In this document: one piece after another, positions 7,746 to 15,719 of the stretch
Layout of the letters: each line of letters begins with the position of its first letter
Numbering within the stretch: position 1 is the first letter of the stretch
Made by a program: the position numbers and the translations under genes
Assembly: GCF_900116605.1 (NCBI RefSeq)
Contig: NZ_FPBC01000015.1
Location: 1-64,000 of the forward strand
Direction: 5' to 3'
DNA: 64,000 bases
Source of the DNA: Pseudomonas marincola
Lineage (GTDB): Bacteria > Pseudomonadota > Gammaproteobacteria > Pseudomonadales > Pseudomonadaceae
Notes under the pieces: generated by a model
Told to the model about the DNA's origin: nothing
Databases searched by the model: none
What the model saw: the letters and a program-made list of their open reading frames with translations, nothing else

Positions 7746-8282
7746 TCAGGGTTGTACGGGAATGGTGGCGTCATCAAGACGCTCAGGTGCTGCGCGCAAA
7801 CCAAGTAGCACTTGCAGCTGGATGAAGGCGTGGCGAATAAACTGCAGCCCGGTCATGCCCAGACCCAGCGGAATCACCAGATAGATATAGTGCAGCGGCA
7901 CCTGCAGAGCGGAGGACGAGCGACCGACTTTGGCCGCGGACTCCACGTAGCCGACGGCTGCCCAGGCGAGCCAGAGCATCAGGGCCGCAGTAACGCCATT
8001 GATTACCAGCATTGCCAGCGCCGCAGACCTGCCCTTTAGCTGCTCAGTGAGCGCGCTCATGCAAATGTGTCGGCCATGCCTGGCGGCATAGCTGCAGCCA
8101 ACAAAGGTGACAAAGATGATGAGGAATTGGTTGAGCTCTTCAGAAAAGTAGATGCTCTGATTAAACAGGTAGCGTCCGAAAACATTACCAACTGAATTCA
8201 GCGCCATGAGCAGAATACCGCTCGCGAGGATGAAAGCCTCGAGCTTCTCCAGCACCCAATCCAACTTTCGCAGCCAAGACAT
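7746..8282 (-). CDS. uehB: TRAP transporter small permease, ectoine uptake (UehB/DctQ type)
   Basis: A 178-residue DctQ-family protein with four predicted membrane spans. It contains FGRYLFNQSIYFSEELNQFLIIFVTFVGCSYAARHGRHI, the family core with the conserved E-E-L. The start at 8282 (MSWLRKLDWVLEKLEAF) is preceded by GGAGGT. It is co-transcribed with uehC (10-base gap). Small TRAP subunits bridge the periplasmic receptor and the large permease. The matching receptor gene lies over 4 kb away on the opposite strand, beyond enuR and doeAB, an unusual split of a TRAP operon. Confidence 0.88.
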   Translation of the reverse strand: MSWLRKLDWVLEKLEAFILASGILLMALNSVGNVFGRYLFNQSIYFSEELNQFLIIFVTFVGCSYAARHGRHICMSALTEQLKGRSAALAMLVINGVTAALMLWLAWAAVGYVESAAKVGRSSSALQVPLHYIYLVIPLGLGMTGLQFIRHAFIQLQVLLGLRAAPERLDDATIPVQP

Positions 8283-8377
8283 AGCTACCTCCGGTCCACC
8301 TTCGTATGGGCGGACACTGTTCTTGTAGTGGAGGCTAGACCTTATCGCTGGCAAAAAATCATGTCAATTATTTATTT

Positions 8378-8420
8378 GAATCATTACATATGCACGCAAA
8401 ACAGGCATATGTAATGATTC
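8378..8420. promoter_or_regulatory. Perfect 16-bp inverted repeat between enuR and uehB
   Basis: GAATCATTACATATGC (8378-8393) and its exact reverse complement (8405-8420) are separated by 11 bases. The element lies 9 bases beyond the enuR stop and about 95 bases before uehB. It is AT-rich without a T tract, so an operator pair for uehBC seems more likely than a terminator. The submotif TGTAATGAT recurs at 9860-9868 in front of enuR/doeA, suggesting the same regulator (EnuR) binds both. Binding is inferred. Confidence 0.5.
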
Positions 8421-8429
8421 TGCCCCACT

Positions 8430-9833
8430 TTAGAACACAAAGTGCATGGGTGGCGGCATTTCCGCCATCAACCCACTCAACGTCGCTAAGCCTGCCTGCA
8501 CCCTTGAGCGGCTTTGCTCCGCGCCCAAGCTGACTCGAACGTTTTGATTACCCCGGTCTGCGGTGGCCAGAAAAGGCTCCGCGGGGAAAATCATTACGCC
8601 TTCCTGACGCGCACGGCGGGCAAATTTTTCCGGCGTCCAATGCTCAGGCAGCTCGGCCCAGAGGTGCATGCCATTGGGGTGGGCCTTGAATCTGCAGCCG
8701 CTCAATTGCTCCCGCGCCATTAGCTGGCGAGCCGCCAGTTCCTGCTGCTGGAAGCTGATCATGCGGTCCAGCGTGCCGTCCTGCATCCACCAACTGGCGA
8801 TCTCGAACGGCATCAGCGTTGCCATCCAGGTGGTACTGCGCAGCCGGCCAATCGCTTGCTGTACAAGGTGCGGCGGAGTCACCAGATAGCCTGCCCGCAT
8901 GCCCGGCAGCGTGATCTTGCTCAGGCTGGTGGCGTAGAAACTGCGCTCGGGAATCAAGGCCGATAACGGCGGTAGCCGGTTTGGTTGCAACGCACCGTAA
9001 ACATCGTCTTCCACCACAGTCAGATCGTACTTCCGCGCCACATCGGCAATGGCCTGACGCCGCTCAAGACTCATGGTGTCTGAGTTCGGATTGTTCATGG
9101 TCGGCGTGCAGAACAGCACGCGCGCGCCGCCCTGCTTGCAGGCCGCCTCAACGGCTTCCGGCAACAAGCCCTGATCATCCGTGGCCAGGCCTTTGAGATT
9201 GAAATGCAGGGTATGCGCCAGGGCCATCAGCAACATGCAGGTTTCACGCTCACACAGCACGGTATCGCCGGGCTTGAGCACGGTTGCCATGGCGATGGTC
9301 AGCGCATGGGCGGCGCCATTGCAGAACAGCATGTTGTCCGGATCGGCAGGCATTTTCTGTTGTTGCCCCATCCAGTTGCAGACCACTTCGCGATGCTGGG
9401 TCAGGCCTTGTGTGGGATGAAATGAGGTAATGAAATCATCACGGCCTTCACGGGCCAACCGTTCAAGGCTTTCGCGGTAGAGCTTGACGTGACGCTGGGT
9501 ACACACCGGGTGCGCGGTAGACAAATCGATACCGCGACTGGGGTCTTCATGTTCATCCGTGGAGAGGTAATCCGACTCGTGACTGACATGCCGGCTGCGC
9601 ACAAAAGTACCGCTGCCGACCTGCCCGTAAATGGCGCCCTGCTTCTCTGCGTGGGCATAGGCATTGCTCACGGTTTGCACACTGACACCGAGGGTTTCCG
9701 CCAGCTCGCGATGGGTCGGCAGCTTGCTGCCCGGCAGCAGCGCTCCCGTATTGATGGCCTCAGTGAGCGCATTACCGATTGCCAGGTATTTGGGCTGCCC
9801 TGTGCGCATGAACGGCTTAAGGTCAATTGTCAT
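8430..9833 (-). CDS. enuR: MocR/GntR-type PLP-dependent regulator of ectoine catabolism (EnuR-like)
   Basis: A 467-residue MocR protein. The N-terminal GntR winged helix (about 1-75: LLPGSKLPTHRELAETLGVSVQTVSNAY) is fused to a fold-type I aminotransferase domain. The PLP lysine is about K306 in YATSLSKITLPGMRAGY, and NPNSDTM is the substrate or cofactor loop. In Ruegeria, EnuR is a repressor relieved when its PLP reacts with catabolic intermediates (N-alpha-acetyl-diaminobutyrate or diaminobutyrate). The position here, between the uehBC and doe/eut operons and divergent from doeA, is typical. The start at 9833 follows AAGGA; an upstream in-frame start would add 23 residues. Confidence 0.87.
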   Translation of the reverse strand: MTIDLKPFMRTGQPKYLAIGNALTEAINTGALLPGSKLPTHRELAETLGVSVQTVSNAYAHAEKQGAIYGQVGSGTFVRSRHVSHESDYLSTDEHEDPSRGIDLSTAHPVCTQRHVKLYRESLERLAREGRDDFITSFHPTQGLTQHREVVCNWMGQQQKMPADPDNMLFCNGAAHALTIAMATVLKPGDTVLCERETCMLLMALAHTLHFNLKGLATDDQGLLPEAVEAACKQGGARVLFCTPTMNNPNSDTMSLERRQAIADVARKYDLTVVEDDVYGALQPNRLPPLSALIPERSFYATSLSKITLPGMRAGYLVTPPHLVQQAIGRLRSTTWMATLMPFEIASWWMQDGTLDRMISFQQQELAARQLMAREQLSGCRFKAHPNGMHLWAELPEHWTPEKFARRARQEGVMIFPAEPFLATADRGNQNVRVSLGAEQSRSRVQAGLATLSGLMAEMPPPMHFVF

Positions 9834-10102
9834 AGAACAATAAATTCCTTGACGATGATTGTAATGATCATAATATGAAACCCGAAACGTATTGACCTGC
9901 ATTTGTCACGATCACTTTAGCAGGTTTCAGTACAATTTCTCCACCAGCCACAAATCGGCTACTCGACGATTTGCCAAGGACCGGAGGATTCGTATTCAGC
10001 CGCTCAGGGCCTTTTACGAATCGCAGCAGTGGCGTCCGCCGGGCATCACCAGCGGGCACAACGAGACCTGAACGCGAAAGCGTTCGTTATTGAGATGCTG
10101 TC
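9834..10102. promoter_or_regulatory. Divergent control region enuR/doeA
   Basis: 269 bases without a gene between divergently transcribed enuR and doeA. It contains ATGATTGTAATGATCAT (9855-9871), with ATGAT repeated nine bases apart and TGTAATGAT shared with the inverted repeat before uehB. Direct or inverted repeats of this kind are typical MocR-regulator sites. No clear sigma-70 promoter could be fixed with confidence. Confidence 0.45.
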
Positions 10103-11290
10103 ATGAGTGAAGTCGTTTTGAATTTCAGCCGTGCAGAATACGCCCAGCGCCTGAGCAAGGTGCGCGCTGCGATGGCAACCCGCGGAATCACCACTCTTAT
10201 CGTTCACGACCCCTCCAACATGGCCTGGCTCACCGGCTATGACGGCTGGTCGTTCTATACCCCGCAGTGCGTCGTGGTCGGCCAGGACGGAAATCCGCTG
10301 TGGTTCGGTCGCGGGATTGATGCCAACGGCGCGCGCCGCACGGTGTATATGCCGCAAGAGGACATCAGTTCTTACAGCGATAAATACGTGATGAACCCGC
10401 CGCATCACGCGCTCGACTATCTGTGCACGGAAATCCTGCCATCGCGCGGCTGGACAACCGGCAATATCGGCGTCGAGATGGACAACTATTACTACAGCGC
10501 GGCCTCTCACCAAGCGATGCAACGCGGCTTGCCGCAAGCACAACTGGTTGACACGACTGGCCTGGTGAACTGGTGCAGGGCGATAAAATCCGACCAGGAA
10601 ATCGAGTACATGCAAGTCGCCGCGCGCATTGTCGAGAACATGCACCGCGCCATTTTCGAGATGATAGAACCCGGCTTGCCGAAGAATATTCTGGTGGGCG
10701 AAATCTACCGGGTGGCCTGTGTCGGGCATGACGGCAAATTTGGCGACTATCCGGCAATCGTACCGATGCTGCCTTCTGGCAAAGACGCTTCGGCACCGCA
10801 TCTGACATGGGACGACCGCCCGTTCAAAAAGGGCGAAGGCACCTTCTTCGAAATCGCCGGCTGCCACAAACGCTACCACTGCCCGCTATCGCGCACGGTC
10901 TATCTCGGCGAGCCTTCAGCCGCGTTTCTCAAAGCCGAAGAGGCCATTAATGCCGGGCTTGAGGCCGGGCTTTCAGTCGCCAAACCGGGCAATACCTGCG
11001 GCGATATCGCCCGCGAACTCAACAGCACACTGCGCCGCTATGGCTACGATCGTGGCGATAACCGCTGCGGCTATCCAATCGGGCTGAGTTATCCGCCGGA
11101 CTGGGGCGAGCGCACCATGAGCTTGCGTGAAAGCGACACCACGGTGTTGCAGCCCGGCATGACGTTCCACTTTATGCCGGGTCTCTGGCTCGACGACTGG
11201 GGCCTGGAAACGACTGAAAGCATTGTGATAACCGAAACCGGCGCTGACACGCTTTGTGATTATTCGCGTCAACTGTTTGTGAAGGCCTGA
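10103..11290 (+). CDS. doeA: Ectoine hydrolase
   Basis: First step of ectoine breakdown: opens the pyrimidine ring to N-acetyl-L-2,4-diaminobutyrate. The 395-residue protein is an M24 (creatinase/aminopeptidase P-like) family member of the DoeA/EutD clade, the length expected. It carries the N-terminal creatinase domain (HDPSNMAWLTGYDGWSFYTPQ at about 35-55, with the typical N-MAWLTGY) and the pita-bread C-terminal domain with HLTWDDRPFKKGEG and GYPIGLSYPPDWGE. The assignment rests on those clade features and on direct adjacency to doeB (TGAGATG, one base apart). Known relatives are cytoplasmic. It could be mistaken for a Pro dipeptidase, but the context excludes that. Confidence 0.93.
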   Translation: MSEVVLNFSRAEYAQRLSKVRAAMATRGITTLIVHDPSNMAWLTGYDGWSFYTPQCVVVGQDGNPLWFGRGIDANGARRTVYMPQEDISSYSDKYVMNPPHHALDYLCTEILPSRGWTTGNIGVEMDNYYYSAASHQAMQRGLPQAQLVDTTGLVNWCRAIKSDQEIEYMQVAARIVENMHRAIFEMIEPGLPKNILVGEIYRVACVGHDGKFGDYPAIVPMLPSGKDASAPHLTWDDRPFKKGEGTFFEIAGCHKRYHCPLSRTVYLGEPSAAFLKAEEAINAGLEAGLSVAKPGNTCGDIARELNSTLRRYGYDRGDNRCGYPIGLSYPPDWGERTMSLRESDTTVLQPGMTFHFMPGLWLDDWGLETTESIVITETGADTLCDYSRQLFVKA

Positions 11291-11291
11291 G

Positions 11292-12365
11292 ATGAGTACG
11301 GCAGCGATGAATATAACCCCCGAAGCAGAACTGCAGGCCGTCAGCCATTCAGGCTTGGTTGAGGCACCGGCAACGACCATGAGCGTGACCGTCGATTTCG
11401 AACGCGACGGTGTTCAGCACGGTTTCATGAAGCTGCCCTACTCCCACGACCTGTCGGCGTGGGGCTGCATCATGATCCCGATCAGCGTGATCAAAAACGG
11501 AGATGGCCCAACCGCGCTGCTGACTGGCGGTAACCATGGCGACGAATATGAGGGCATCACCTCGCTGCTCAAACTCGCCAGTGAACTGCGCGCCGAAGAT
11601 GTTCAGGGCCGGGTCATTATTGTGCCGGCCATGAATTATCCGGCGGTACAGAACGGCAGTCGCACCTCGCCAATCGACAAAGGCAACATGAACCGTTCAT
11701 TCCCCGGTCATCCTTACGGCAGCATGACCGAGCGTATTGCCGATTACTTTCAGCGCCACCTGATTCCGCTGTGCGACTATGCGCTGGACATCCACTCGGG
11801 CGGCAAGACCCTCGACATATTGCCCTTTGCCGCAGCGCACCGCCTGCAAGATCCGCAACAAGAAGCCAAGTGCATTGAAGGTGCTAAGGTTTTCGGTACG
11901 GCCGCGAGCATGATCCTTTTCGAGCTTGATGCCGCCTCGTTGTACGACACCGCAGTAGAAGCCCAAGGCAAGGTCTTTGTCACGACCGAGCTTGGCGGTG
12001 GCGGCACCAGCACCCCGCAAACCATGCTGTTGGCAGACCGTGGTGTGCGCAACTTTCTCAAGTTCGCCGGCATAACCAAAGGCGAACTTGAGCCTGCGGA
12101 TGAGCCCGCACTGCAACTCGATATGCCCGATGCCACGTGCTACGTACAGAGCGTGCATCACGGCATTCTCGAACTCGCATTGAGTGTCGGCGACCGGGTG
12201 CAAAAAGGTGATCTGGTGGCACGCGTGCACACCTTTGAGCGCACCGGCACCCCGGCGGTCGAGTACCTCGCCGAGCGTGATGGCTTGCTCGTTGCAAGAC
12301 GCTTCCCGGCCTTAGTAGACATAGGCGACACCCTGGCGGTGATTGCCGACGTAGTGGAAAACTGA
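11292..12365 (+). CDS. doeB: N-alpha-acetyl-L-2,4-diaminobutyrate deacetylase
   Basis: Second step: removes acetate from N-alpha-acetyl-diaminobutyrate to give diaminobutyrate. The 357-residue protein belongs to the succinylglutamate desuccinylase/aspartoacylase zinc family. Visible features are the zinc motif GNHGDEYEG (H and E, about residues 77-85), NMNRSFPG and the third ligand in ALDIHSGG. The C-terminal 80 residues (HHGILELALSVGDRVQKGDLVARVH) form the lipoyl-like beta domain typical of this subgroup. It starts one base after doeA and is followed 39 bases later by uehA. Confidence 0.93.
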   Translation: MSTAAMNITPEAELQAVSHSGLVEAPATTMSVTVDFERDGVQHGFMKLPYSHDLSAWGCIMIPISVIKNGDGPTALLTGGNHGDEYEGITSLLKLASELRAEDVQGRVIIVPAMNYPAVQNGSRTSPIDKGNMNRSFPGHPYGSMTERIADYFQRHLIPLCDYALDIHSGGKTLDILPFAAAHRLQDPQQEAKCIEGAKVFGTAASMILFELDAASLYDTAVEAQGKVFVTTELGGGGTSTPQTMLLADRGVRNFLKFAGITKGELEPADEPALQLDMPDATCYVQSVHHGILELALSVGDRVQKGDLVARVHTFERTGTPAVEYLAERDGLLVARRFPALVDIGDTLAVIADVVEN

Positions 12366-12404
12366 CTTACCCCTGCACTTAAAAAAATAAATGGAGACTG
12401 CACC

Positions 12405-13439
12405 ATGAAAAAGTTCAGCACACTGAAAAAGGCAGCACTGGCGGCGGCGATGGGAGTACTCCTGGCGGGACAAGCCAGCCTGGCAGCAGCAGAGGAGTGG
12501 AAGTTCGCGCTCGAAGAAATCAGCGGCAGCGTGCAAGACGCCTACGCCCAGAAGTTCAAACAACTGGTAGAAGAGAAAAGCGACGGCAAGATCAAGGTCA
12601 CGGTTTATCCGTACGGCGCCTTGGGCGAGTCCGAAGACCTGACCGAACTGGTCGCCAATGGCGTCATCCAGTTCACCCATGGTTCCACCGGTATTCTGGG
12701 CTCGACCGCACCGTCGATGCAGGTGTTCTCGGTGCCTTATCTGTTGTCGCAAGACAACAAGGTCAACCTCAAGGTGCTCACTGAAAGTCCGACTATTTAC
12801 GGGCCGATGGCAGACAAGCTGAAGACCCGCAATCTGCGTCTTTTGAGCATGTATCCGGAAGGCGAAATGGTCTGGACCACCAACAAGGAAGTGCATAAGC
12901 CCGCTGATTTCGACAACGTCAAAATGCGCGTAATGGCATCGCCAATGCTGGTTGAAACCTATAAGTCGTTCGGTGCCGTGCCCACGCCTCTGCCCTACTC
13001 CGAAGTGTATGGCGCGCTGCAGTTGAAGATGATTGATGGTCAGGAAAACCCGATCTTCGCGATCGAAGAAATGAAGTTCTACGAGGTCAACGATGTGCTG
13101 ACCTGGTCCGGCCATCAGCAATTCACCGTCGCTGTGCTGTCGAGCGAATCCTGGTATCAGGGGCTGCCGGCAGATGAGAAGAAAATCATCGACGAGACTG
13201 TTGCTGAACTCGGCCCATATATCTTCGATACTCAGGCTGAATACAACAAAACCCGTCTTGAGAAAATCAAGCAGGCCAAGCCCGGCATCAAGATTGTTCA
13301 TCTGACCGAAGAAGAACAGGCCGCCTTCCGCAAGGCCAGCCTGCCACTGCGTGACAAGCTTGTAGAGCTGGCGGGCGATGAAGCCGGCACCACCCTCAAA
13401 GCACTCGAAAAAGAAATCGCCGATCTGGAAAAGCAGTAA
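12405..13439 (+). CDS. uehA: TRAP transporter periplasmic ectoine-binding protein
   Basis: A 344-residue DctP-family solute receptor with signal peptide MKKFSTLKKAALAAAMGVLL and cleavage near AAAEE. DctP hallmarks include FTHGSTGILGSTAPSMQVFSVPYLL, the MRVMASPMLVETYKSFGAVPTPLPYSEVYGALQ block with the ligand-anchoring Arg, and IDGQENPIFAIEEMKFYEVN. It should bind ectoine and/or hydroxyectoine and deliver them to UehB/UehC, encoded on the other strand at 6.4-8.3 kb. GGAGA precedes the start. A GC-rich hairpin at 13452-13475 follows. Specificity is from genomic context. Confidence 0.9.
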   Translation: MKKFSTLKKAALAAAMGVLLAGQASLAAAEEWKFALEEISGSVQDAYAQKFKQLVEEKSDGKIKVTVYPYGALGESEDLTELVANGVIQFTHGSTGILGSTAPSMQVFSVPYLLSQDNKVNLKVLTESPTIYGPMADKLKTRNLRLLSMYPEGEMVWTTNKEVHKPADFDNVKMRVMASPMLVETYKSFGAVPTPLPYSEVYGALQLKMIDGQENPIFAIEEMKFYEVNDVLTWSGHQQFTVAVLSSESWYQGLPADEKKIIDETVAELGPYIFDTQAEYNKTRLEKIKQAKPGIKIVHLTEEEQAAFRKASLPLRDKLVELAGDEAGTTLKALEKEIADLEKQ

Positions 13440-13451
13440 GGCATGACACAC

Positions 13452-13480
13452 AGCCGGCGGGTTAGCTCGCCGGCTTTGTC
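13452..13480 (+). terminator. Hairpin after uehA
   Basis: AGCCGGCG and CGCCGGCT form an 8-bp perfect stem with an 8-base loop, followed by TTTG. It may end or attenuate the doeAB-uehA transcript before the Lrp-type regulator gene. The T tract is short, so partial read-through is likely. Confidence 0.6.
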
Positions 13481-13518
13481 ACATCAGGTGCGCAGGTTTT
13501 CTGCGCCGGAGCAGATCC

Positions 13519-13995
13519 ATGCGTCTAGACAGTTATGACCTGAAGATTCTGCAGATCCTTCAGCACAACGGCCGCATCACCAAATCAAGCTTGGCCGAGG
13601 CCATCAACCTGTCCATCAGCCCTTGCTGGGAAAGGGTCAAACGCCTGGAAGAGGCCGGCATCATTCGCGGCTACGGCGCCTTACTCAACCCAGAGATCAT
13701 CACCAAGCGCGCGGCCGTCATGGTCGAGATCAGCTTGAAGCAGCACAACCGCGAAGCCTTCCAGCGCTTCGAACACGCCATGCATGAGTGCCCGCAAGTC
13801 ACCGAGTGCTACGCCACCGGCGGCGGCATTGATTACATCGTCAAGGTAATGGCCGCTGATATCGACCAGTACCAACGCCTGATAGACCGCTGGTTAATGG
13901 CCGATCTGGGGATTGAGCGCTACTTCACCTACATCGTGACCAAGACCATCAAACATTGCGATCCGCCGCTCGAACTGGAAGAAAAACTGGCCTGA
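13519..13995 (+). CDS. Lrp/AsnC-family regulator of the ectoine cluster (DoeX/AsnC type)
   Basis: A 158-residue feast/famine regulator. The N-terminal HTH (about 1-60: LQHNGRITKSSLAEAINLSISPCWERVKRLEEAGIIRGY) precedes a RAM domain (about 65-150) with the typical ECYATGGGIDYIVKVMAAD. Such a gene is a standard partner of EnuR in ectoine-use clusters (DoeX in Halomonas, AsnC in Ruegeria), where it activates the catabolic genes. GGAG precedes the start. It lies between uehA and doeC and is followed by 197 bases of non-coding sequence, possibly a second promoter region. Confidence 0.88.
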   Translation: MRLDSYDLKILQILQHNGRITKSSLAEAINLSISPCWERVKRLEEAGIIRGYGALLNPEIITKRAAVMVEISLKQHNREAFQRFEHAMHECPQVTECYATGGGIDYIVKVMAADIDQYQRLIDRWLMADLGIERYFTYIVTKTIKHCDPPLELEEKLA

Positions 13996-14192
13996 AGCGG
14001 TGTTCCGCAAGGCGCTAAATGCGCCACCAAAAAAACACCATGTGCAGGCCATTCAAAGCAAAAAAACCACAGGCCCAACCCCGTTCAAGAGAAAAAATCC
14101 ATCGCCAATCCCCCCTAAAGTGGAAGCCGTAAACACGCACCACGCCCTGCACCAACACGCTGTGTGGCAGGCCAGTAGAGAGGATGCTTTGC

Positions 14193-15665
14193 ATGCACAA
14201 CTTCGAAGATCCACGGCTGATTCGTCAGCTCGCCTATATCAATGGCAAATGGACCGCAGGCACGTCCGGTCGCGATGAGGCCGTACTCAATCCGGCTACT
14301 GATGAAGTCATCGGCCGTTGCACCCAGCTCGATGAAACACAAATTGTTCAGGCCATTGATGCTGCACACGCCGCCTTCCCAGCGTGGCGTGCGCTGTCGC
14401 TGGATGCGCGTGGCGAGATACTCGGCAAGTGGCACGACCTGCTGCTGGAAAACAAACAAGACCTGGCCCGGCTGATGACGCTGGAGCAAGGCAAGCCATT
14501 GTTTGAGGCGCTGGGCGAAATCGACTACGCCGCCTCATTTATTCGCTGGTTTGCCGAAGAGGCGCGCCGCGCATACGGCGAAACCATCCCGAGCCACATC
14601 AACAACGCGCAACTGGGCACCGTGCGCGAGCCGATTGGCGTGGCCGCCTTGATTACACCGTGGAACTTCCCCTGCGCGATGATCACCCGTAAAGCCGCTG
14701 CAGCGCTGGCGGCTGGTTGTACGGTGCTGGTCAAGCCTGCCGGTGAAACACCGTTCTCGGCACTGGCGTTAGCTGAACTGGCAGAACGCGCAGGCTTTCC
14801 GGCGGGTGTTTTCAACATCATCACCGGTGAGCCGGAAATGGTTTCGCAAGTGCTCTGCACCAGTGACAAGGTCAAGGCATTGTCATTCACCGGCTCCACC
14901 CGCGTGGGCCGTCTGCTGCTGGAGCAATCTGCCGCCACCGTGAAGAAATGCTCAATGGAATTGGGCGGCAATGCGCCGTTTATTGTATTGCCCGATATGG
15001 ATGTCGAGCAGGCTGCGCAAGCGGCGATCGACGCCAAATTCCAGACCACTGGCCAGGATTGCCTCGCGGCTAATCGGATCTTCGTGCACCGCTCGCTGTA
15101 TGAGGACTTCCTGCAGGCATTTGCCCGGCGCATGGGCGAACTCACCCTGGGCAACGGCTTGATTCGTGGCGTCAATCAAGGCCCGCTGATCAATCGCAAG
15201 GCCGTAACCAAAGCCCAGGAAATCGTTGATGACGCCGTTGCCAAAGGCGCGCGCCTGCTGGTCGGCGATCAGAGCCAGGCGCCTGGCAGCAACTACTTCG
15301 TGCCGACACTGCTGGCCGACGTAACCGCCGGGATGCGCGTTTACCGCGAAGAGAATTTCTCACCAGTGGCCGGCGTTTTGGCCTGGGACAACATCGAGCA
15401 ATTAATCGGCCAGGCCAATGACACCGAGTACGGCCTAGCCGCCTACGTTTACGGCTACGACATTCGCCAAATCTGGCAACTGATGCGCGGGCTGGAGTTC
15501 GGCATGGTCAGCGTCAACTCCGTGAAGATGACCGGCCCGCCCGTGCCGTTCGGTGGCGTCAAGCAATCCGGTCTCGGCCGCGAAGGCTCCAGCCACGGCC
15601 TCGATGAATACAGCCAAATCAAATACTACTGCCTGGGCAATTTGCCCAGTGTCAGCGGATGTTAA
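14193..15665 (+). CDS. doeC: Aspartate-semialdehyde dehydrogenase of ectoine catabolism
   Basis: NAD(P)-dependent aldehyde dehydrogenase expected to oxidise aspartate 4-semialdehyde to aspartate, the last step of ectoine use. The 490-residue protein resembles succinate-semialdehyde dehydrogenases (GabD): PWNFPCAMITRKAAAALAAGCT for cofactor binding, FTGSTRVGR, catalytic Glu256 in MELGGNAPF and nucleophile Cys290 in TGQDCLAANR. ATG 14193 is preferred over 14184 because GAGG is then nine bases upstream. The upstream 197 bases after the regulator gene are A/C-rich with no gene. Without the context it would be called a succinate-semialdehyde dehydrogenase. Confidence 0.88.
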   Translation: MHNFEDPRLIRQLAYINGKWTAGTSGRDEAVLNPATDEVIGRCTQLDETQIVQAIDAAHAAFPAWRALSLDARGEILGKWHDLLLENKQDLARLMTLEQGKPLFEALGEIDYAASFIRWFAEEARRAYGETIPSHINNAQLGTVREPIGVAALITPWNFPCAMITRKAAAALAAGCTVLVKPAGETPFSALALAELAERAGFPAGVFNIITGEPEMVSQVLCTSDKVKALSFTGSTRVGRLLLEQSAATVKKCSMELGGNAPFIVLPDMDVEQAAQAAIDAKFQTTGQDCLAANRIFVHRSLYEDFLQAFARRMGELTLGNGLIRGVNQGPLINRKAVTKAQEIVDDAVAKGARLLVGDQSQAPGSNYFVPTLLADVTAGMRVYREENFSPVAGVLAWDNIEQLIGQANDTEYGLAAYVYGYDIRQIWQLMRGLEFGMVSVNSVKMTGPPVPFGGVKQSGLGREGSSHGLDEYSQIKYYCLGNLPSVSGC

Positions 15666-15719
15666 TCGCGCCCGGCTCGCTGCGCGCCAATTAAATACCT
15701 ATCGACAAAGGACATCATC

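Noticed and set aside
8378..8420. Simple terminator of enuR
   Set aside because: The stem is AT-rich, lacks a T tract, and shares a motif with the enuR/doeA region; an operator is favoured, though termination is not excluded.
10103..11290. Calling doeA a Pro dipeptidase
   Set aside because: It shares the M24 fold, but clade features and the one-base spacing to doeB in an ectoine cluster favour ectoine hydrolase.
12312..13451. 379-residue frame antisense to uehA
   Set aside because: It is the complement of a well-supported TRAP receptor gene. Its residue pattern (H/Q/R-rich) is typical of GC-driven shadow frames.
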